Source: Owenia fusiformis (Eukaryota; Annelida; Polychaeta; Sabellida; Oweniidae). Taken from it: 64,000 nucleotides of DNA. The DNA lies in contig CAIIXF020000012.1 in NCBI GenBank assembly GCA_903813345.2, positions 25,926,184-25,990,183 on the forward strand, in the 5' to 3' direction. This document shows, piece after piece, positions 1-11,614 of the stretch. The position numbers and the translations under genes were made by a program. How positions within the stretch are numbered: position 1 is the first letter of the stretch; every line of letters starts with the position of its first letter. The notes under the pieces were generated by a model that worked only from the letters and a program-made list of their open reading frames with translations, was not told the DNA's origin and made no database searches.

Positions 1-87
1 CTGTTCTATTTTACTCCCTCCGTAACTACAACACCCCATGTTTGCATACACCGTATAAAATCTAAAACGGGGAGTAAAATAGAACAG
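1..87. mobile_element. Short inverted-repeat element (possibly cut by window edge)
   Basis: The first 18 bases (CTGTTCTATTTTACTCCC) recur as a near-perfect reverse complement at about 69-87, giving a hairpin of about 87 bp with an unrelated loop. It has no coding capacity. It may be a complete miniature inverted-repeat element or the end of a larger one, because the window starts at its first base. Confidence 0.5.
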
Positions 88-138
88 CCCAAACAAATTC
101 TAAAATTTTTCCGACCGACTTCAGAATCTTGACAGCAT

Positions 139-363
139 GCGTATTCTTCCTTCATGCCCGTTCCACAGACACGGCTTTTACTAATTTTTATGTTTGAATC
201 GGAATAAATAATGATAGGCCATTCAATATGGTGAAATTCAGCACTCGTTGGACAGAATGTTAGTACAAATGCACTCACCTTCGGTTCGTGCTTTGTACAA
301 CATTCTGTCCAACTCGTGCTGAATTTCACCATATTGAATGGCCTATCATTATTTATTCCTTAA
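139..363. repeat. Direct repeat copy A (225 bp) containing a long palindrome
   Basis: This 225-bp block appears identical, read by eye, to 556-780, offset by 417 bp. Its second half is a fold-back: the arm at about 201-275 pairs with about 286-360, with only about 10 bases of loop, and both arms carry the motif GGTGAAATTCAGCAC or its reverse complement. A diverged partial copy of the palindrome is at about 52,790-52,875, so it is a dispersed element family. Apparent antisense reading frames through it come from the repeat and are not called as genes. Confidence 0.85.
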
Positions 364-555
364 TTCAAACATGACCGTGCTCTATTCGAATTTCTCAACC
401 AACCAGAATGCAGCATAGCCAATATAGAACGTTCTCTAATTCTCCATAGATGCACGACCATGCTCTATTCAATCTGCAATTTGCATTGTTTTGAGTGACG
501 TCACATCTCAGCTGCACATCTGGGGCTCTGTCCGGGGATAGCTGTTCTTTTTACA

Positions 556-780
556 GCGTATTCTTCCTTCATGCCCGTTCCACAGACACGGCTTTTACTA
601 ATTTTTATGTTTGAATCGGAATAAATAATGATAGGCCATTCAATATGGTGAAATTCAGCACTCGTTGGACAGAATGTTAGTACAAATGCACTCACCTTCG
701 GTTCGTGCTTTGTACAACATTCTGTCCAACTCGTGCTGAATTTCACCATATTGAATGGCCTATCATTATTTATTCCTTAA
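556..780. repeat. Direct repeat copy B (225 bp) containing a long palindrome
   Basis: Second copy of the block at 139-363, with no difference that I can see by eye. The flanks differ on both sides after the shared segment. Complete identity over 225 bp suggests a very recent duplication or gene conversion, or an assembly duplication; the sequence alone cannot separate these. Confidence 0.85.
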
Positions 781-799
781 ATAAGGTATGGAAGGCCGT

Positions 800-1645
800 A
801 TTCATAACATGTACCATATATGGTCAACTTTGAATATTACAATGTAAATCATAAATTCTTGTGGAATTGGTAGAGCTCTCAAATCTGAAAGTTATCACCG
901 GATCTGTATGCGTATAATTGTAAAACCTTTTGATTTGTTGTTTTACGGTTATACAATGATATTACGTAAAACGCATATTATACATATAGTTTACAATTAG
1001 ATGTTGATTTATTTTTAGTTTAACGATAGTTTCATGTTTTAAACCATTGCATATATTTTGAACACACATGTTACATGTATATGTATTAAGTACTCTATGT
1101 TATTGTTAATCAGGCCTTCTTTATTAGACAGTCCTTCAATATTTGAGGCTATATTTATAACGTTGAACGCATATTGTAGTTTATAATATTAGATGTTGAT
1201 TTATTTTTTGTTTAACGATCGATAATTTCATGTTTTAAACCATTGTATATATTTTGAACACAGATATTACATGTATATGTACAGGTACTAAGTACTCTAT
1301 GTTATTGTCAATCAGGCTTTCTTTAGACAGTCCTTCAATATTGGAGGCTATATTTATTACGTTGAACGCATATTGTAGTTTATAATATTAGATGTTGATT
1401 TATTTTTTGTTTAACGATAATTTCATGTTTTAAACCATTGTATATATTTTGAACACACATGTTACATGTATATGTACTAAGTACTCTATGGTATTGTTAA
1501 TCAGGAATTCTTTAGACAGTCCTTCAATATTGGAGGCTATATATTAAATATTATATGATATATCAAAAAGTTTTATGTTATATGATACCTGTATGTGCGA
1601 ATAAATCATGTATGACAATCCCTTAGAATGGAGAAACTTAGACTC
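800..1645 (+). repeat. 3' flank of a third LRR duplication unit
   Basis: About 860-960 matches about 11,718-11,810 and 21,090-21,180 (shared text such as AGCTCTCAAATCTGAAA). About 1,128-1,155 matches the AGACAGTCCTTCAATATTGG segment at about 12,035 and 21,412. About 1,550-1,640 matches the sequence that follows both LRR units (ATATATCAAAATGTTTTATG type). So this is the downstream flank of another unit whose receptor gene, if still present, lies upstream of base 1. Confidence 0.75.
968..1544. repeat. Three tandem copies of a ~195-bp block
   Basis: Three successive copies begin near 968, 1,161 and 1,359. Each contains TTAGATGTTGATTTATTTTT, the TTTCATGTTTTAAACCATTG segment, a GTACTCTATG segment and the CAGTCCTTCAATATTGGAGG segment. 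In the other two LRR units the block is present once (near 11,930-12,060 and 21,300-21,430), so it amplified locally in this unit. No coding capacity. Confidence 0.8.
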
Positions 1646-1699
1646 AAATGTGTGTGATATAATAAATAATTGAATAAGTACACTGTGATGTAATATGAG

Positions 1700-1845
1700 G
1701 TTATATAATGGTTCATTCTGTATATCGTGTTTATACTCGAGTGAGTATATAATATATTCACAAGTGAGCGTAGCGAACGAGTGAATATATTATATTCTCA
1801 CGAGAGTATAAAATGCACGATATACAGAATGAACCATTATATGAT
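1700..1845. mobile_element. Fold-back element, 25-bp perfect arm core
   Basis: The sequence ATAATGGTTCATTCTGTATA near 1,705 continues into ATCGTG and is mirrored at 1,816-1,840. An inner AT-rich stretch (TATAATATATTCAC) is also mirrored. The whole 145 bp can fold on itself. Non-coding; typical of a miniature inverted-repeat element. Confidence 0.65.
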
Positions 1846-1849
1846 CTTA

Positions 1850-2200
1850 TTATGCCACTCTAAGTTCAATTTCAGTTGATTCAAACACAATCATAACAAT
1901 TATAAAAACCATAAAAATATCCCATAGCCAACTCTCGATCCATTTATGACGTCACTTGATTCTAGCAAACCATGTGGGAACCATTTATGACGTCACTTGA
2001 TTCTAGGAATTCATGTGTAACAAAACATACACCTCGTTCTTCGGTCAATATTCATTAGTTCCCAGAATGCACTTCTACAGTGATATACGCTGGAGTGTAT
2101 ACGGAGGAGTTGTATACGATGACGATATACCACTCTCCACTGTATATCGTTGTTATAGACCCATGTTATACAACTGTAATCGGACTTAGAGTGGTATAAC
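1850..2200. mobile_element. Inverted-repeat element with internal 26-bp direct repeat
   Basis: The ends carry GCCACTCTAAGT (about 1,854) and its near reverse complement ACTTAGAGTGGT (about 2,185), about 26 bp of imperfect terminal inverted repeat. Inside, CCATTTATGACGTCACTTGA plus TTCTAG occurs twice (about 1,940 and 1,981). A 63-residue antisense open frame here is a by-product of the repeat. Confidence 0.55.
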
Positions 2201-2254
2201 ATGATTTATTCCATGTTACTACTGTTTTCCCAGGGAAATATGAAGAAATAAGAA

Positions 2255-2375
2255 TCGTTTTGAATCGTATTACATGAAAAAATCGTATTGTCTCCGGGAA
2301 AAATCGCATTGGAGCGTATTACACGAAATTCGAAAAAATCGTATTGTCCCCGGGAAAAATCGTATTGGAGTGTAT
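2255..2375. repeat. Two tandem copies of a ~60-bp block
   Basis: The AAATCGTATTGT-CTCCGGGAAAAATCG block is present twice in a row, each followed by CATTGGAGCGTATTA or TATTGGAGTGTATTA. No gene features. Confidence 0.6.
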
Positions 2376-4400
2376 TAAACTATTTTGGTTTCCCTAATTG
2401 ATAAGATGAATATGGGTTTTATTCCTCGGAAAATATTATATTGACCTTGGGCAATATGATATTAACCGAGGGAGCGCAAATATGTGCATTTATTAATATA
2501 ATGTTTGCATTATCCAAATGTAACATTTAAGAGGGATGTATTATGGAATTGATAGGTTATTTCTGGTCGGGATTAAATATGGGTTTTATTCCGAGTGACA
2601 ATATGATATTGACTTGGGGAATATATCATATACCGCAGGTGAATATGACGTATACCGCAGGTTAAAACGTGATACAGAAAGCCTTGATTTGATTGGTTGC
2701 GAGAATCGACTCTAAATGTAAAACTACGCTGGATTTCCAATATAGCCTAGTTAGTGCGTCGAGTACTAATATATGAATCCTTGATTGGTTGAGTAAGTTT
2801 ATTACGCGAGATTGGTGACTGATACTTCTGCTAAGTTAATATAATGTATTCGATACACAGTACTGTTGATTCAGTAATCATTATAATAATTTGTAACCGT
2901 TTTCACTTGTTCGTTCAATCGATGCAATTGACAATTGCGTACTTCCGTACCACGTTCTCATTGGTTGGTGTGTATTCCATATACCGCAGGTGAATCTGTC
3001 ATACACCGCAAGTAAATATGCCATATTCGTTGCGGAATATGACATAATTTTGTATCGTGTTTACCGCGTAACAATAGCTACTTCCGATTTTATCTATTGG
3101 AGCTGATCGTTACATCATAATAAATCAATTACTCATTGTGCAATACTATTCTGCTATTTTTTAGAATATATTTATTTTATCTCTAGCATCAGCTACTGAG
3201 AATTTGAAGATCGTGGCTGATCCCTATAAAAAGTTCCATTGAAGAAACTGTGGGGGTCTTTGGTATAAATGCGTGGGTCAGACAACTATATTAGCACCCC
3301 TCTCTGTTAATGGCCTCCAGGACTGTCAATAGATGGCATAGAATTCAGTAGGTTTAATAGCATACTTTGACATGTAAAAATTGGTCTAAAGATCTCCAAA
3401 GACAAATTTTATTGAAAATGTCCAAAACCTAATGATTTTGAATCTTAAAACATAATTGTAAATAATAATGAAGGAAAATTTGATATTTATTTGAAAAATG
3501 TAGTGAATTTGAAGTTTTAAAACAGGAATATTTACACACAAACCAATGGGCCAGTTGTGAACAACAACCTAGTAGTTAACTGCCATCTATATGAGTCCTG
3601 GCTCCCATTAAAGTCTGTTTAGATTTCAGCAAGTTTAAAGCAAAACAGGTTCAAAACCCTTCGATCTGCAGCTTGCATCTTCAACTAACCCCGGGCAACT
3701 AACAACCTGTAATCTATTTGCTGACAAATGAGATTGTAAAAAACTCATTTTTAAACCATGTGGCCTCAATCGTGTTTCACAAAAAGAAACTAAGTAACAG
3801 CAACGCAAAGGCATAGCATATCCAAGAGGACATCCAAACCATGACACAAATAGAAATGACCTCCACCTTTGAATACTTGTATGAGGCAGCAGCTTATTAC
3901 GATTATTTATCATTGTAAATGATCAATATTTTTTAGAAAAGAAGTAAATGCTAAAAGCCTACTTCAGTAACATTAACACTAGTACAGCTTGCCCTTTAGT
4001 AATCAATGAGAAATTCCCCAAATTAGTCTGGTAACCAATCAAATGTTGATCGAGAAAACATGTGCATCATTTATATATTAAAGTATTCATAATATTTTAC
4101 TTGCTGTTTTGATCGTCATAATAGCAAGGTTTCCTGTGACAGCTATTGACACTGAAATCATATTCTTTTTTTGCTGACACACATGTGCTTGTTGATAATA
4201 TATACATTGTTATATTCGAGGCAAGTAATATATAGGAATGTGTAAATTTACAGTTAAAATGATTATAAAATGTATGCATTGACGGTTGGAATGTTGTATA
4301 TAGTGTGCGAATAACAGATATACATAGACATATGCAGTTCAGTTGAAGCGTTTTGCTATACATGCATTAAACATTGTAAACATAAATGTTTATTAATTAA
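2376..4400. other. Spacer between duplication units, no gene recognised
   Basis: AT-rich sequence with short recurring motifs: GAATATGGGTTTTATTCC twice (about 2,408 and 2,577) and ATACCGCAGGT four times or more (about 2,630-3,000). Related wording occurs at 12,240-12,430 after the next LRR unit, suggesting the spacer was duplicated too. A 92-codon antisense frame at 3,635-3,913 shows no recognisable domain or splice context and is not called. Confidence 0.5.
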
Positions 4401-4513
4401 TGCAAATAATTTCGTGACTAGGCAACCATTCCATGCTTTAGAAATAAAACAGATAAAACGTCATTGTGAGTGGAATGAATGGTGTTTGTCATAAATAGAC
4501 TGTAGATGATTAC

Positions 4514-5390
4514 AGGTTGGTCCAAAAAATGAACCCTTGCAATAAGCTATATCCCAGCTGCATAATGGGCTGATATTCTCACATGTTCTAGGTTAAGGTC
4601 TAAAATTTGCATGGGTACCATGAAGGTCATTTAGTCTCAAGTCTTGCAGAAGTTACATGGCATCAACAGACATGCCTGATTATGGATGCTGTGCTCAATC
4701 AATGCTCCAGGGTTCTGGATAACTGCTGCAACGCGAATATTGAAGGTGCTCACTGCTCGTTCTAGCATATCTAGGGGTGTTTTGTAATTTTAAAACATTT
4801 TTCTTTATTTTAAGAGAAACAATTGTACAACCCCAATACGATCCACATGGAATCCACTTGGACATGTGTGACAATCAACATTGATTCCACATGGAATCAT
4901 CCACACTATGCCCACGTGAATTTGATCCACATGGAACCACATTATTGTCACACATTGCAGCATGGATATTTCGAAAGGATTCCACGCGAATAAAATTTGA
5001 AAAACGTTCCCAATTCCACGTAAATCATTGTGCCGAAAATCCATGTTGATTTCACATGGAAATCTTGTCTGAGGATTCCTGATGGATTCTCGTGGCATAG
5101 GTTCCTTGTGGATGTGGATTGGCTGTGTATCTAATGTTTTTTTTAGCAGTAAAGAACTTCTACAATTGCATTGCGGTAGTTATCCAGAACCGTGGAGCAT
5201 GGATTGAGCACATCACCTATTTTTCAGGCACGTCTGTAGATTTGTAGTCTGTAGAATTAAGACTGAGTGACCTTTATAGTACCCACTTAAAAAGACCATC
5301 CTCTAAAACATGTGAGAATATCAGCCCGTTAATGCAAGTAATAACTGAGATATAGCTTGTTTCAAGGGCATTTTATTTGGAAATAAGTCA
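4514..5390. mobile_element. Fold-back element with ~240-bp imperfect inverted arms
   Basis: About 4,514-4,760 is mirrored at about 5,140-5,385. Shared landmarks are GGGCTGATATTCTCACATGT on the left and its reverse complement near 5,310, and GGTTCTGGATAACT near 4,711 and its reverse complement near 5,170. The left end (GGTTGGTCCAAAAAATG) resembles mariner-type termini. The core repeats a TCCACATGGAATC motif in both orientations. Unit 2 lacks it: the flanks join at about 13,283, so it inserted after the duplication or was lost from unit 2. Confidence 0.75.
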
Positions 5391-6759
5391 CCCAAAACAT
5401 GTAAACAAGGTCATAAAAACACATGAATGTGAAGGATTGAAGTAGCAAATGTTTTATCCGGTCGAGTTTTTCTATCAGTGTATAATGTCTTATCGGTATA
5501 ATCAAAGCATTATTTCAATGATAAACAATTCAAATAAAAATAGAAGAATTATCAAACTGTACTCGTAAAAGTATAAATAACAGCAAAGACTCAATACGTT
5601 CTTAAAATAGTAAGTGTAGAGTATAAATAACTGCTTTACAAGGACAACATCCATTCTTCAGAAAATATAAGACATATAGAACTACTAGGTATAGTATGTA
5701 ACGAAAATACGGAACGAGAACAAGTTATATGAGAATATACATATCCCCACTCACAAGCAGAGAGCATCATAACCATGATTTCGAAACGTGAAAAATTTAG
5801 GGTATGTATCACTTTTTACAAAAGTGTTTATTGATTGTGTGATTTACACACCCAGTTGGTTTTCAATATGCATATGCGTGATGCAGTCCACAAGATTGTA
5901 TTCAAAATCAGCCTGATTGTAATAATTTTGGCTGTTAAATTTTGAACATCCCAACTAAACAGTTTTCGGAAGCTACAAGATTATGAATCACTGGACGAGA
6001 GACACTGGAAATGTGCTCACCATTCGAAAGTTTATTTTGCCATCTTCAATCTCCTTGAAAATGATTTATGTTAAACCAGCAGAAACCAACAAATTAGACG
6101 AAATGTATTTGACTTTAATTATAGTTCACAAAATAGTTTCGCAGATTGACAGCATAACCTACATTTTTTGCGATTTGAAATTTCAACCAGGAAGTAAATT
6201 TACAAATACTCTTATTTCAATAGATTTACCTATTGTGAAACAGATTACAATGATTGTAAAATGACAGCATAGCACTATATCCTACAACAATTGCATGTAA
6301 TTAAAAAATTACAAATTAATGCTTTTTGACGGTAACCAGAGTTAGATGCTTGTGGACCCATGTCACAAATGTGATTGATATCTTTTTTCATTCTCATATC
6401 ATCCCGGAAGTCCACCATTTTAATTTTAGTCCGACCATAAAGCGATTTGTGTACCACAACAGCATTGGGATTATTACTAAAATATTATTTGATCATTTCA
6501 TATTATTTGAATCATTCAATATTGAGCATTTCACGCCATTATCTATGCAATATTGGTGAATCTTGGCCCCAAGATTCAAACATGTTGCTCTAACATTCAA
6601 ACATGCTGCTCAGCTCTCTCTGATCGGTGATACCATGGGCTTTCAATTAGTTGAATGGGCATGGTAACAGCCATCAATTGACAATCATGATTAGTTGAAT
6701 GCCCATGGTAACACCCATCAATTGACAATCATGGTTAAAATCTCTCAATGTTCAGGGGT

Positions 6760-7030
6760 GTAGCAAGCTTTCGATCAGGGGGGGGGGGGGGGTGCGATCG
6801 CCAAAACAATTTCGGTTTTCAGTCAGGGGGTTGCAATTGTGGCAGTTACAAGCCAAAAATAAGATTTATTTGAATTTTACAAAAATTGATGCTTCCTTCA
6901 AAATTGAGCTAGAAGCTTCAAATAAAAAGCATTTTAAAGCTCCTTTCTTCTTATGGTTTTATTTTTATTGGTTATGGGGGGAGCGATGCACCCATCGCAC
7001 CCCCTGGCTACGGCTGAGATCATCATAAAA
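6760..7030. mobile_element. Poly-G-bearing repeat element upstream of LRR receptor 1
   Basis: A run of 15 G (6,778-6,792) lies next to TGCGATCGCCAAAACAATTT. The block ends with CACCCCCTGGCTACGGCTGA. The same block is at about 17,005-17,275 in unit 2, so it was present before the duplication. The end wording (GTAGC / GGCTACGG) is shared with other poly-G repeats in this window. No gene. Confidence 0.6.
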
Positions 7031-7496
7031 GGCTACGCCTATGATGTTATCTGGAAAGTCGTCTATATCGTTTGAGAAAAAGAACATTTACATTAGAAAA
7101 GTGAGAATGAGTTGTGTCAAGATTTAAAAGATCGACTTTCCATGGTGATTTTCTATAATGAAAACATTCGAACATTTTAAGCACATTAGAAAGGTATCGC
7201 CATAAAATGACGTTTTACGAGCATAAAATAGGCGTTTTGATATAGAAGATTTGACACAATATGTTTCATATTTTGGCGTAGTGTTGAATTTAAACCTTCC
7301 TACGGCCCCTGAAATTTACATTTTCTTTCATTTCAAAATGAATGTATAGCGGAAGTATCACAACATAATACTACTGAAACGTTGGTGATACACATTCTGT
7401 GCAAATTGACCCTACACTTCATGTAGATGCTCATATGAACACTTACATCTTAATAAATGTACAACGAGACTACCTGAATTACAGACAAAACTACTG

Positions 7497-10400
7497 ATGG
7501 TGCTGGTAAAATATATATCCTGTGTGCCACACTAATTTACGTCTAATCTCCGTTACAGGCAATACTAGCGGTAGAGTTGGTGATATGCATTCTGTGCCAA
7601 ACCATGCCAAAATCAGCAGATGCTACAGTGTTGGATAAGAGTGACGAGCAGTTGACAATACTAACAAAAAACATGTTCGTGAATTACACATCTGTGACAG
7701 ATCTACGCCTTGATAGAAGTCAAATAACAAAAATTGAACCTGATGCATTTTCCGGTTTGAATTCATTGCAATATCTTCATTTAGAATTCAATAAACTTAC
7801 ACTTTTGAGAGATGGCATATTCCATAAACTGACCTCCCTTAAAACGATCTATCTTCAGTACAATGAAATAACAGAGATTGAGGGTGATGTGTTTTTAGGT
7901 TTGAATTCATTGGAATATCTTCATTTATATTCCAATAAACTTACACTTTTGAGAGATGGCATATTCAATAATCTGACCTCCCTGGTACGGCTCTATCTTC
8001 AGTACAATGAAATAACACAGATTGAGGGTGATGCATTTTCAGGTTTGAGTTCATTGAAATATCTACGTTTGAATAACAATAAACTTACAATTTTGAGAAA
8101 TGGCATATTCCATAATCTGACCTCCCTGATACAGCTCTCCCTAGAGTACAATGAAATAACAGAGATCGAGGGTGATGTATTTTTAGGTTTGAATTCATTG
8201 GAATATCTTCATTTAGAATTCAATAAACTTACACTTTTGAGAGATGGCATATTCAATAATCTGACCTCCCTGGTATGGCTCTATCTTCAGTACAATGAAA
8301 TAACAGAGATTGAGGGTGATGTGTTTTTAGGTTTGAATTCATTGAAATATCTAAGTTTATATTACAATAATCTTACAATTTTGAGAGATGGCATATTCCA
8401 TAATCTGACCTCCCTTAAAAGTATCAATCTTCAGAACAATGAAATAACACAGATTGAGGGTGATGCATTTTCAGGTTTGAGTTCATTGAAATATCTACGT
8501 TTGAATAACAATAAACTTACAATTTTGAGAAATGGCATATTCCATAATCTGACCTCCCTGATACAGCTCTCCCTAGAGTACAATGAAATAACAGAGATCG
8601 AGGGTGATGTATTTTTAGGTTTGAAATCATTGGAATATCTTCCTTTATATGACAATAAACTTACACTTTTGAGAGATGACCTATTCAATGATCTGACCTC
8701 CCTGAAAGGGCTCTATCTTTCTGATAATGAAATAACAGAGATTGAGGGTGATGTGTTTTCTGGTTCGAATTCACTGCAGTATATAAATTTGGCTCGCAAT
8801 AAACTTACACTTTTGAGAGATGGCGTATTCCATAATCTAACCTCCCTAAAAGAGCTCTATCTTCATAGGAATGAAATAACACAGATTGAGGGTGATGTAT
8901 TTTTAGGTTTGAATTCATTGGAATATCTTCATTTATATTCCAATAAACTTACACTTTTGAGAGATGGCATATTCAATAATCTGACCTCCCTGGTATGGCT
9001 CTATCTTCAGTACAATGAAATAACAGAGATTGAGGGTGATGTGTTTTTAGGTTTGAATTCATTGAAATATCTAAGTTTATATTACAATAATCTTACAATT
9101 TTGAGAGATGGCATATTCCATAATCTGACCTCCCTTAAAAGGATCAATCTTCAGAACAATGAAATAACAGAGATTGAGGGTGATGTGTTTTTAGGTTTGA
9201 ATTCATTGGAATATCTTCATTTAAATTACAATAAACTTACACTTTTGAGAGATGGCATATTCAATAATCTGACCTCCCTGGTACGGCTCTATCTTCAGTA
9301 CAATGAAATAACACAGATTGAGGGTGATGCATTTTCAGGTTTGAGTTCATTGAAATATCTATTTTTGTATAACAATAAACTTACAATTTTGAGAAATGGC
9401 ATATTCCATAATCTGACCTCCCTGATACAGCTCTCCCTAGAGTACAATGAAATAACAGAGATCGAGGGTGATGTATTTTCAGGTTTGAGTTCATTGAAAT
9501 ATCTATATTTGCATGGCAATAAATTTACAATTTTAAGAAATGGCACATTCCATGATCTTACCTTTCTGAAAGAGCTCCATCTTGATAATAATGAAATAAC
9601 AGAGATTGAGTCAGGATCATTAATGAACCTTTATGATCTTGAATATCTTGAGCTTAGTAACAATGAACTCCAATCACTTCCAAGAGATATATGTAGATAC
9701 ATGCCAAAATTGACAAAATTATACTTGAGTGGGAATCACATTTCCACTATAGCTCCTCAAAACCTTGATAACATCCAGGTAATAAAGGAGTATTGTGTTG
9801 CAAGAAATGAATCGATACAAACAACACAAGAATCGATACAAACAACACAAATATCGATACAAATAACACAAGAATCAAAACAGGCAACACAAGAATCTAT
9901 ACAAACAACACAAGAATCGAAACAAACAACACAAGAATCGATACAAAAAACACAAGAATCAAAACAGGCAACACAAGAATCTATACAAACAACACAAGAA
10001 TCGATACAAACAACACAAATATCGATACAAATAACACAAGAATCAAAACAGGCAACACAAGAATCTATACAAACAACACAAGAATCGAAACAAACAACAC
10101 AAGAATCGATACAAAAAACACAAGAATCAAAACAGGCAACACAAGAATCTATACAAACAACACAAGAATCGAAACAAACAACACAAGAATCGATACAAAA
10201 AACACAAGAATCAAAATTGGTAACACAAGAATCTAGACAAACAACTCAAAAATTAACGCAAACAACACAGGAATCTACCAAGGCAACAAAGTCAACTACC
10301 CAAACAAATGAACCATCCCCCCTTTCATTTGAGATTGGTTTAGCATGTGGAATTTCAGTGTCTGTTGTGTTTGTCATTATTCTCGTCTCTGTTATCATAT

Positions 10401-10747
10401 GGAGAAGGAAAACGAACCAAACTCCTATAAAATCTTCTGTGGAAAATAATCAAGAATATGTAAATGATGCTTTCAGGGATATGATTATTGCAATGAACAG
10501 TAATTCTCAAACAAATGACACACATATAACTGCTGACAATAACACTTCTGAGTCCACGTTAACGTCACCATATGAAACGATCAATACGTATGACTCCGAT
10601 ACGTATCTTACAATTTCAAATGACACAGATTCAAACATCATTCATAATGAGGCCAACCAGGAATATGTTAACCAGGCCATTGTAAATGATAACAGTTCAC
10701 GTGGAAAATATAATGCGACAGACCAGGATTATGAACATGTGAACTAA
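7497..10747 (+). CDS. LRR transmembrane receptor 1 with ITAM-like tail
   Basis: Two exons: 7,497-7,505 (ATG GTG CTG) and 7,559-10,747, joined across a 53-bp GT-AG intron in phase 0; the product is 1,065 residues. The start was chosen because the join gives a hydrophobic signal peptide (residues 1 to about 23) and is conserved in the paralogue; without splicing the frame meets a stop just upstream. Residues about 47-742 hold 29 LRRs of 24 residues (LxxLxLxxNxI type). A stalk of about 23 heptads ExxQxTQ follows, then a membrane span (about 927-951) and a 114-residue tail. The tail has YVN twice, YETI-x7-YLTI (ITAM spacing) and YEHV. Many LRR pairs are near-identical at DNA level, so copy number may be mis-assembled. 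There is no classical cysteine-rich N-cap. I infer a cell-surface recognition receptor; the ligand is unknown. Confidence 0.85.
7860..9600 (+). repeat. Near-identical 144-bp LRR-pair repeats inside receptor 1
   Basis: Paired LRRs (48 codons, 144 bp) recur with long stretches of DNA identity. For example, 8,031-8,200 matches 8,455-8,620 and 9,320-9,470, and 8,290-8,420 matches 9,010-9,140. These are larger blocks of several repeats copied recently within the gene. Differences fall mostly at the variable positions of the LxLxxN strand. The paralogue has 12 fewer LRRs. Confidence 0.85.
9811..10275 (+). repeat. 21-bp coding minisatellite (heptad stalk)
   Basis: About 23 in-frame copies of a 21-bp unit encode seven-residue repeats such as ESIQTTQ, ESKQATQ and ISIQITQ. 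A higher-order block of seven units (ESIQTTQ, ESIQTTQ, ISIQITQ, ESKQATQ, ESIQTTQ, ESKQTTQ, ESIQKTQ) is present twice. The paralogue has only about six heptads (19,552-19,680). The Ser/Thr density suggests an extended, possibly O-glycosylated stalk. Confidence 0.9.
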
Positions 10748-11139
10748 ACATCAAGACTGATATAGTCCAAGTCAGACCATACTTGTATATAGGGGTTTGA
10801 ATAGCATCAGGCACTGGTCAATTATCTCGGTTGTTTTTACCCAAATCCTCTTTTGCTCTTAGGAATGTTGCGACTAATGCCATGTTGAGATTATACTTTC
10901 AAATGAGTTTGCTTACTGTTAGCTACATTATAAACCATTGGATATCTAAGCCACGTTTCTTTGAAACAGGAGGATATGATGAGTATCAGAATAATGATAT
11001 ATTATGTAACAAGATGATTATATGTATGTGAGATATGCTTACAATTATATAACTTGAAATGATAATGCTGTTGCTTATCACCAACAATGATACGAATCTA
11101 AAGTTATGTAAGTTAAAGACGTAAGTAAGTCAAGTCAAG

Positions 11140-11210
11140 TCCATTATGTATTTATTTATTTATTTTTTAAATAAATAAAATAAAAAATAAATAAATAAAT
11201 CCATTATGTA
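11140..11210. repeat. AT-rich palindromic insertion in receptor 1 3' UTR
   Basis: A TTTA/AAAT-rich hairpin sits between two copies of TCCATTATGTA (about 11,140-11,151 and 11,201-11,211). The paralogue has this 11-mer once with no insert (about 20,556), so the flanking copies look like a target duplication. Confidence 0.6.
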
Positions 11211-11219
11211 AGGGCTCAC

Positions 11220-11225
11220 AATAAA
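11220..11225 (+). promoter_or_regulatory. Candidate polyadenylation signal, LRR receptor 1
   Basis: AATAAA about 470 bp after the stop codon, in sequence conserved with the paralogue, where the same hexamer is at 20,575. Confidence 0.55.
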
Positions 11226-11515
11226 GAAATGTAATATAAAAATGTGCTGTTTAATTGTATCATAGACTTTAATTAGGTTTTCATTACTTAAATGTTGACA
11301 TGTATAGTAGTTTGTATTATTTTCATTGAAATTTTTCATGTTTGTATTATTTTCATCATTGTGATTTGATTTACTTTTATTGTAGTTAAAATTGCTTTTT
11401 TGTAGTGTTAGCCTGTACTTGTATGCTGAATATGTTATTAATTTTGGGCTATTTTTGTAACATCTAATTTGAAGTCTCCAGTAATTACTGAATTAATCAA
11501 TATCAAAACAGAGAT

Positions 11516-11614
11516 AGCCTTGCCCAAGTTGGTATTTTTTTACTTAACTGATCTTGAATTATTACCGCTGGTCATAATAGAAATCAAGATAAGTAGATCG
11601 ACTTGGGCAAGGCT
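11516..11614. mobile_element. Hairpin element in 3' flank, unit 1
   Basis: AGCCTTGCCCAAGT begins an arm mirrored by ACTTGGGCAAGGCT at the other end, about 100 bp in all. The unit-2 copy (20,879-20,986) is a better hairpin with an 18-bp perfect arm. See that entry for its flanking duplication. Confidence 0.65.

Noticed and set aside
6-749. Two antisense frames starting with the same ~60 residues
   Set aside because: They translate the palindromic direct repeat; the shared part is the repeat and the ends are unrelated read-through.
5983-6264. 93-codon plus frame upstream of receptor 1
   Set aside because: The duplicated region in unit 2 (about 13,890-14,098 and 15,517-15,590) breaks the frame, so it is not conserved between units.
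8431-9546. Antisense open frames inside LRR receptor 1
   Set aside because: They mirror the repeated sense codons (the same 144-bp unit is stop-free on the other strand) and lack any independent feature.
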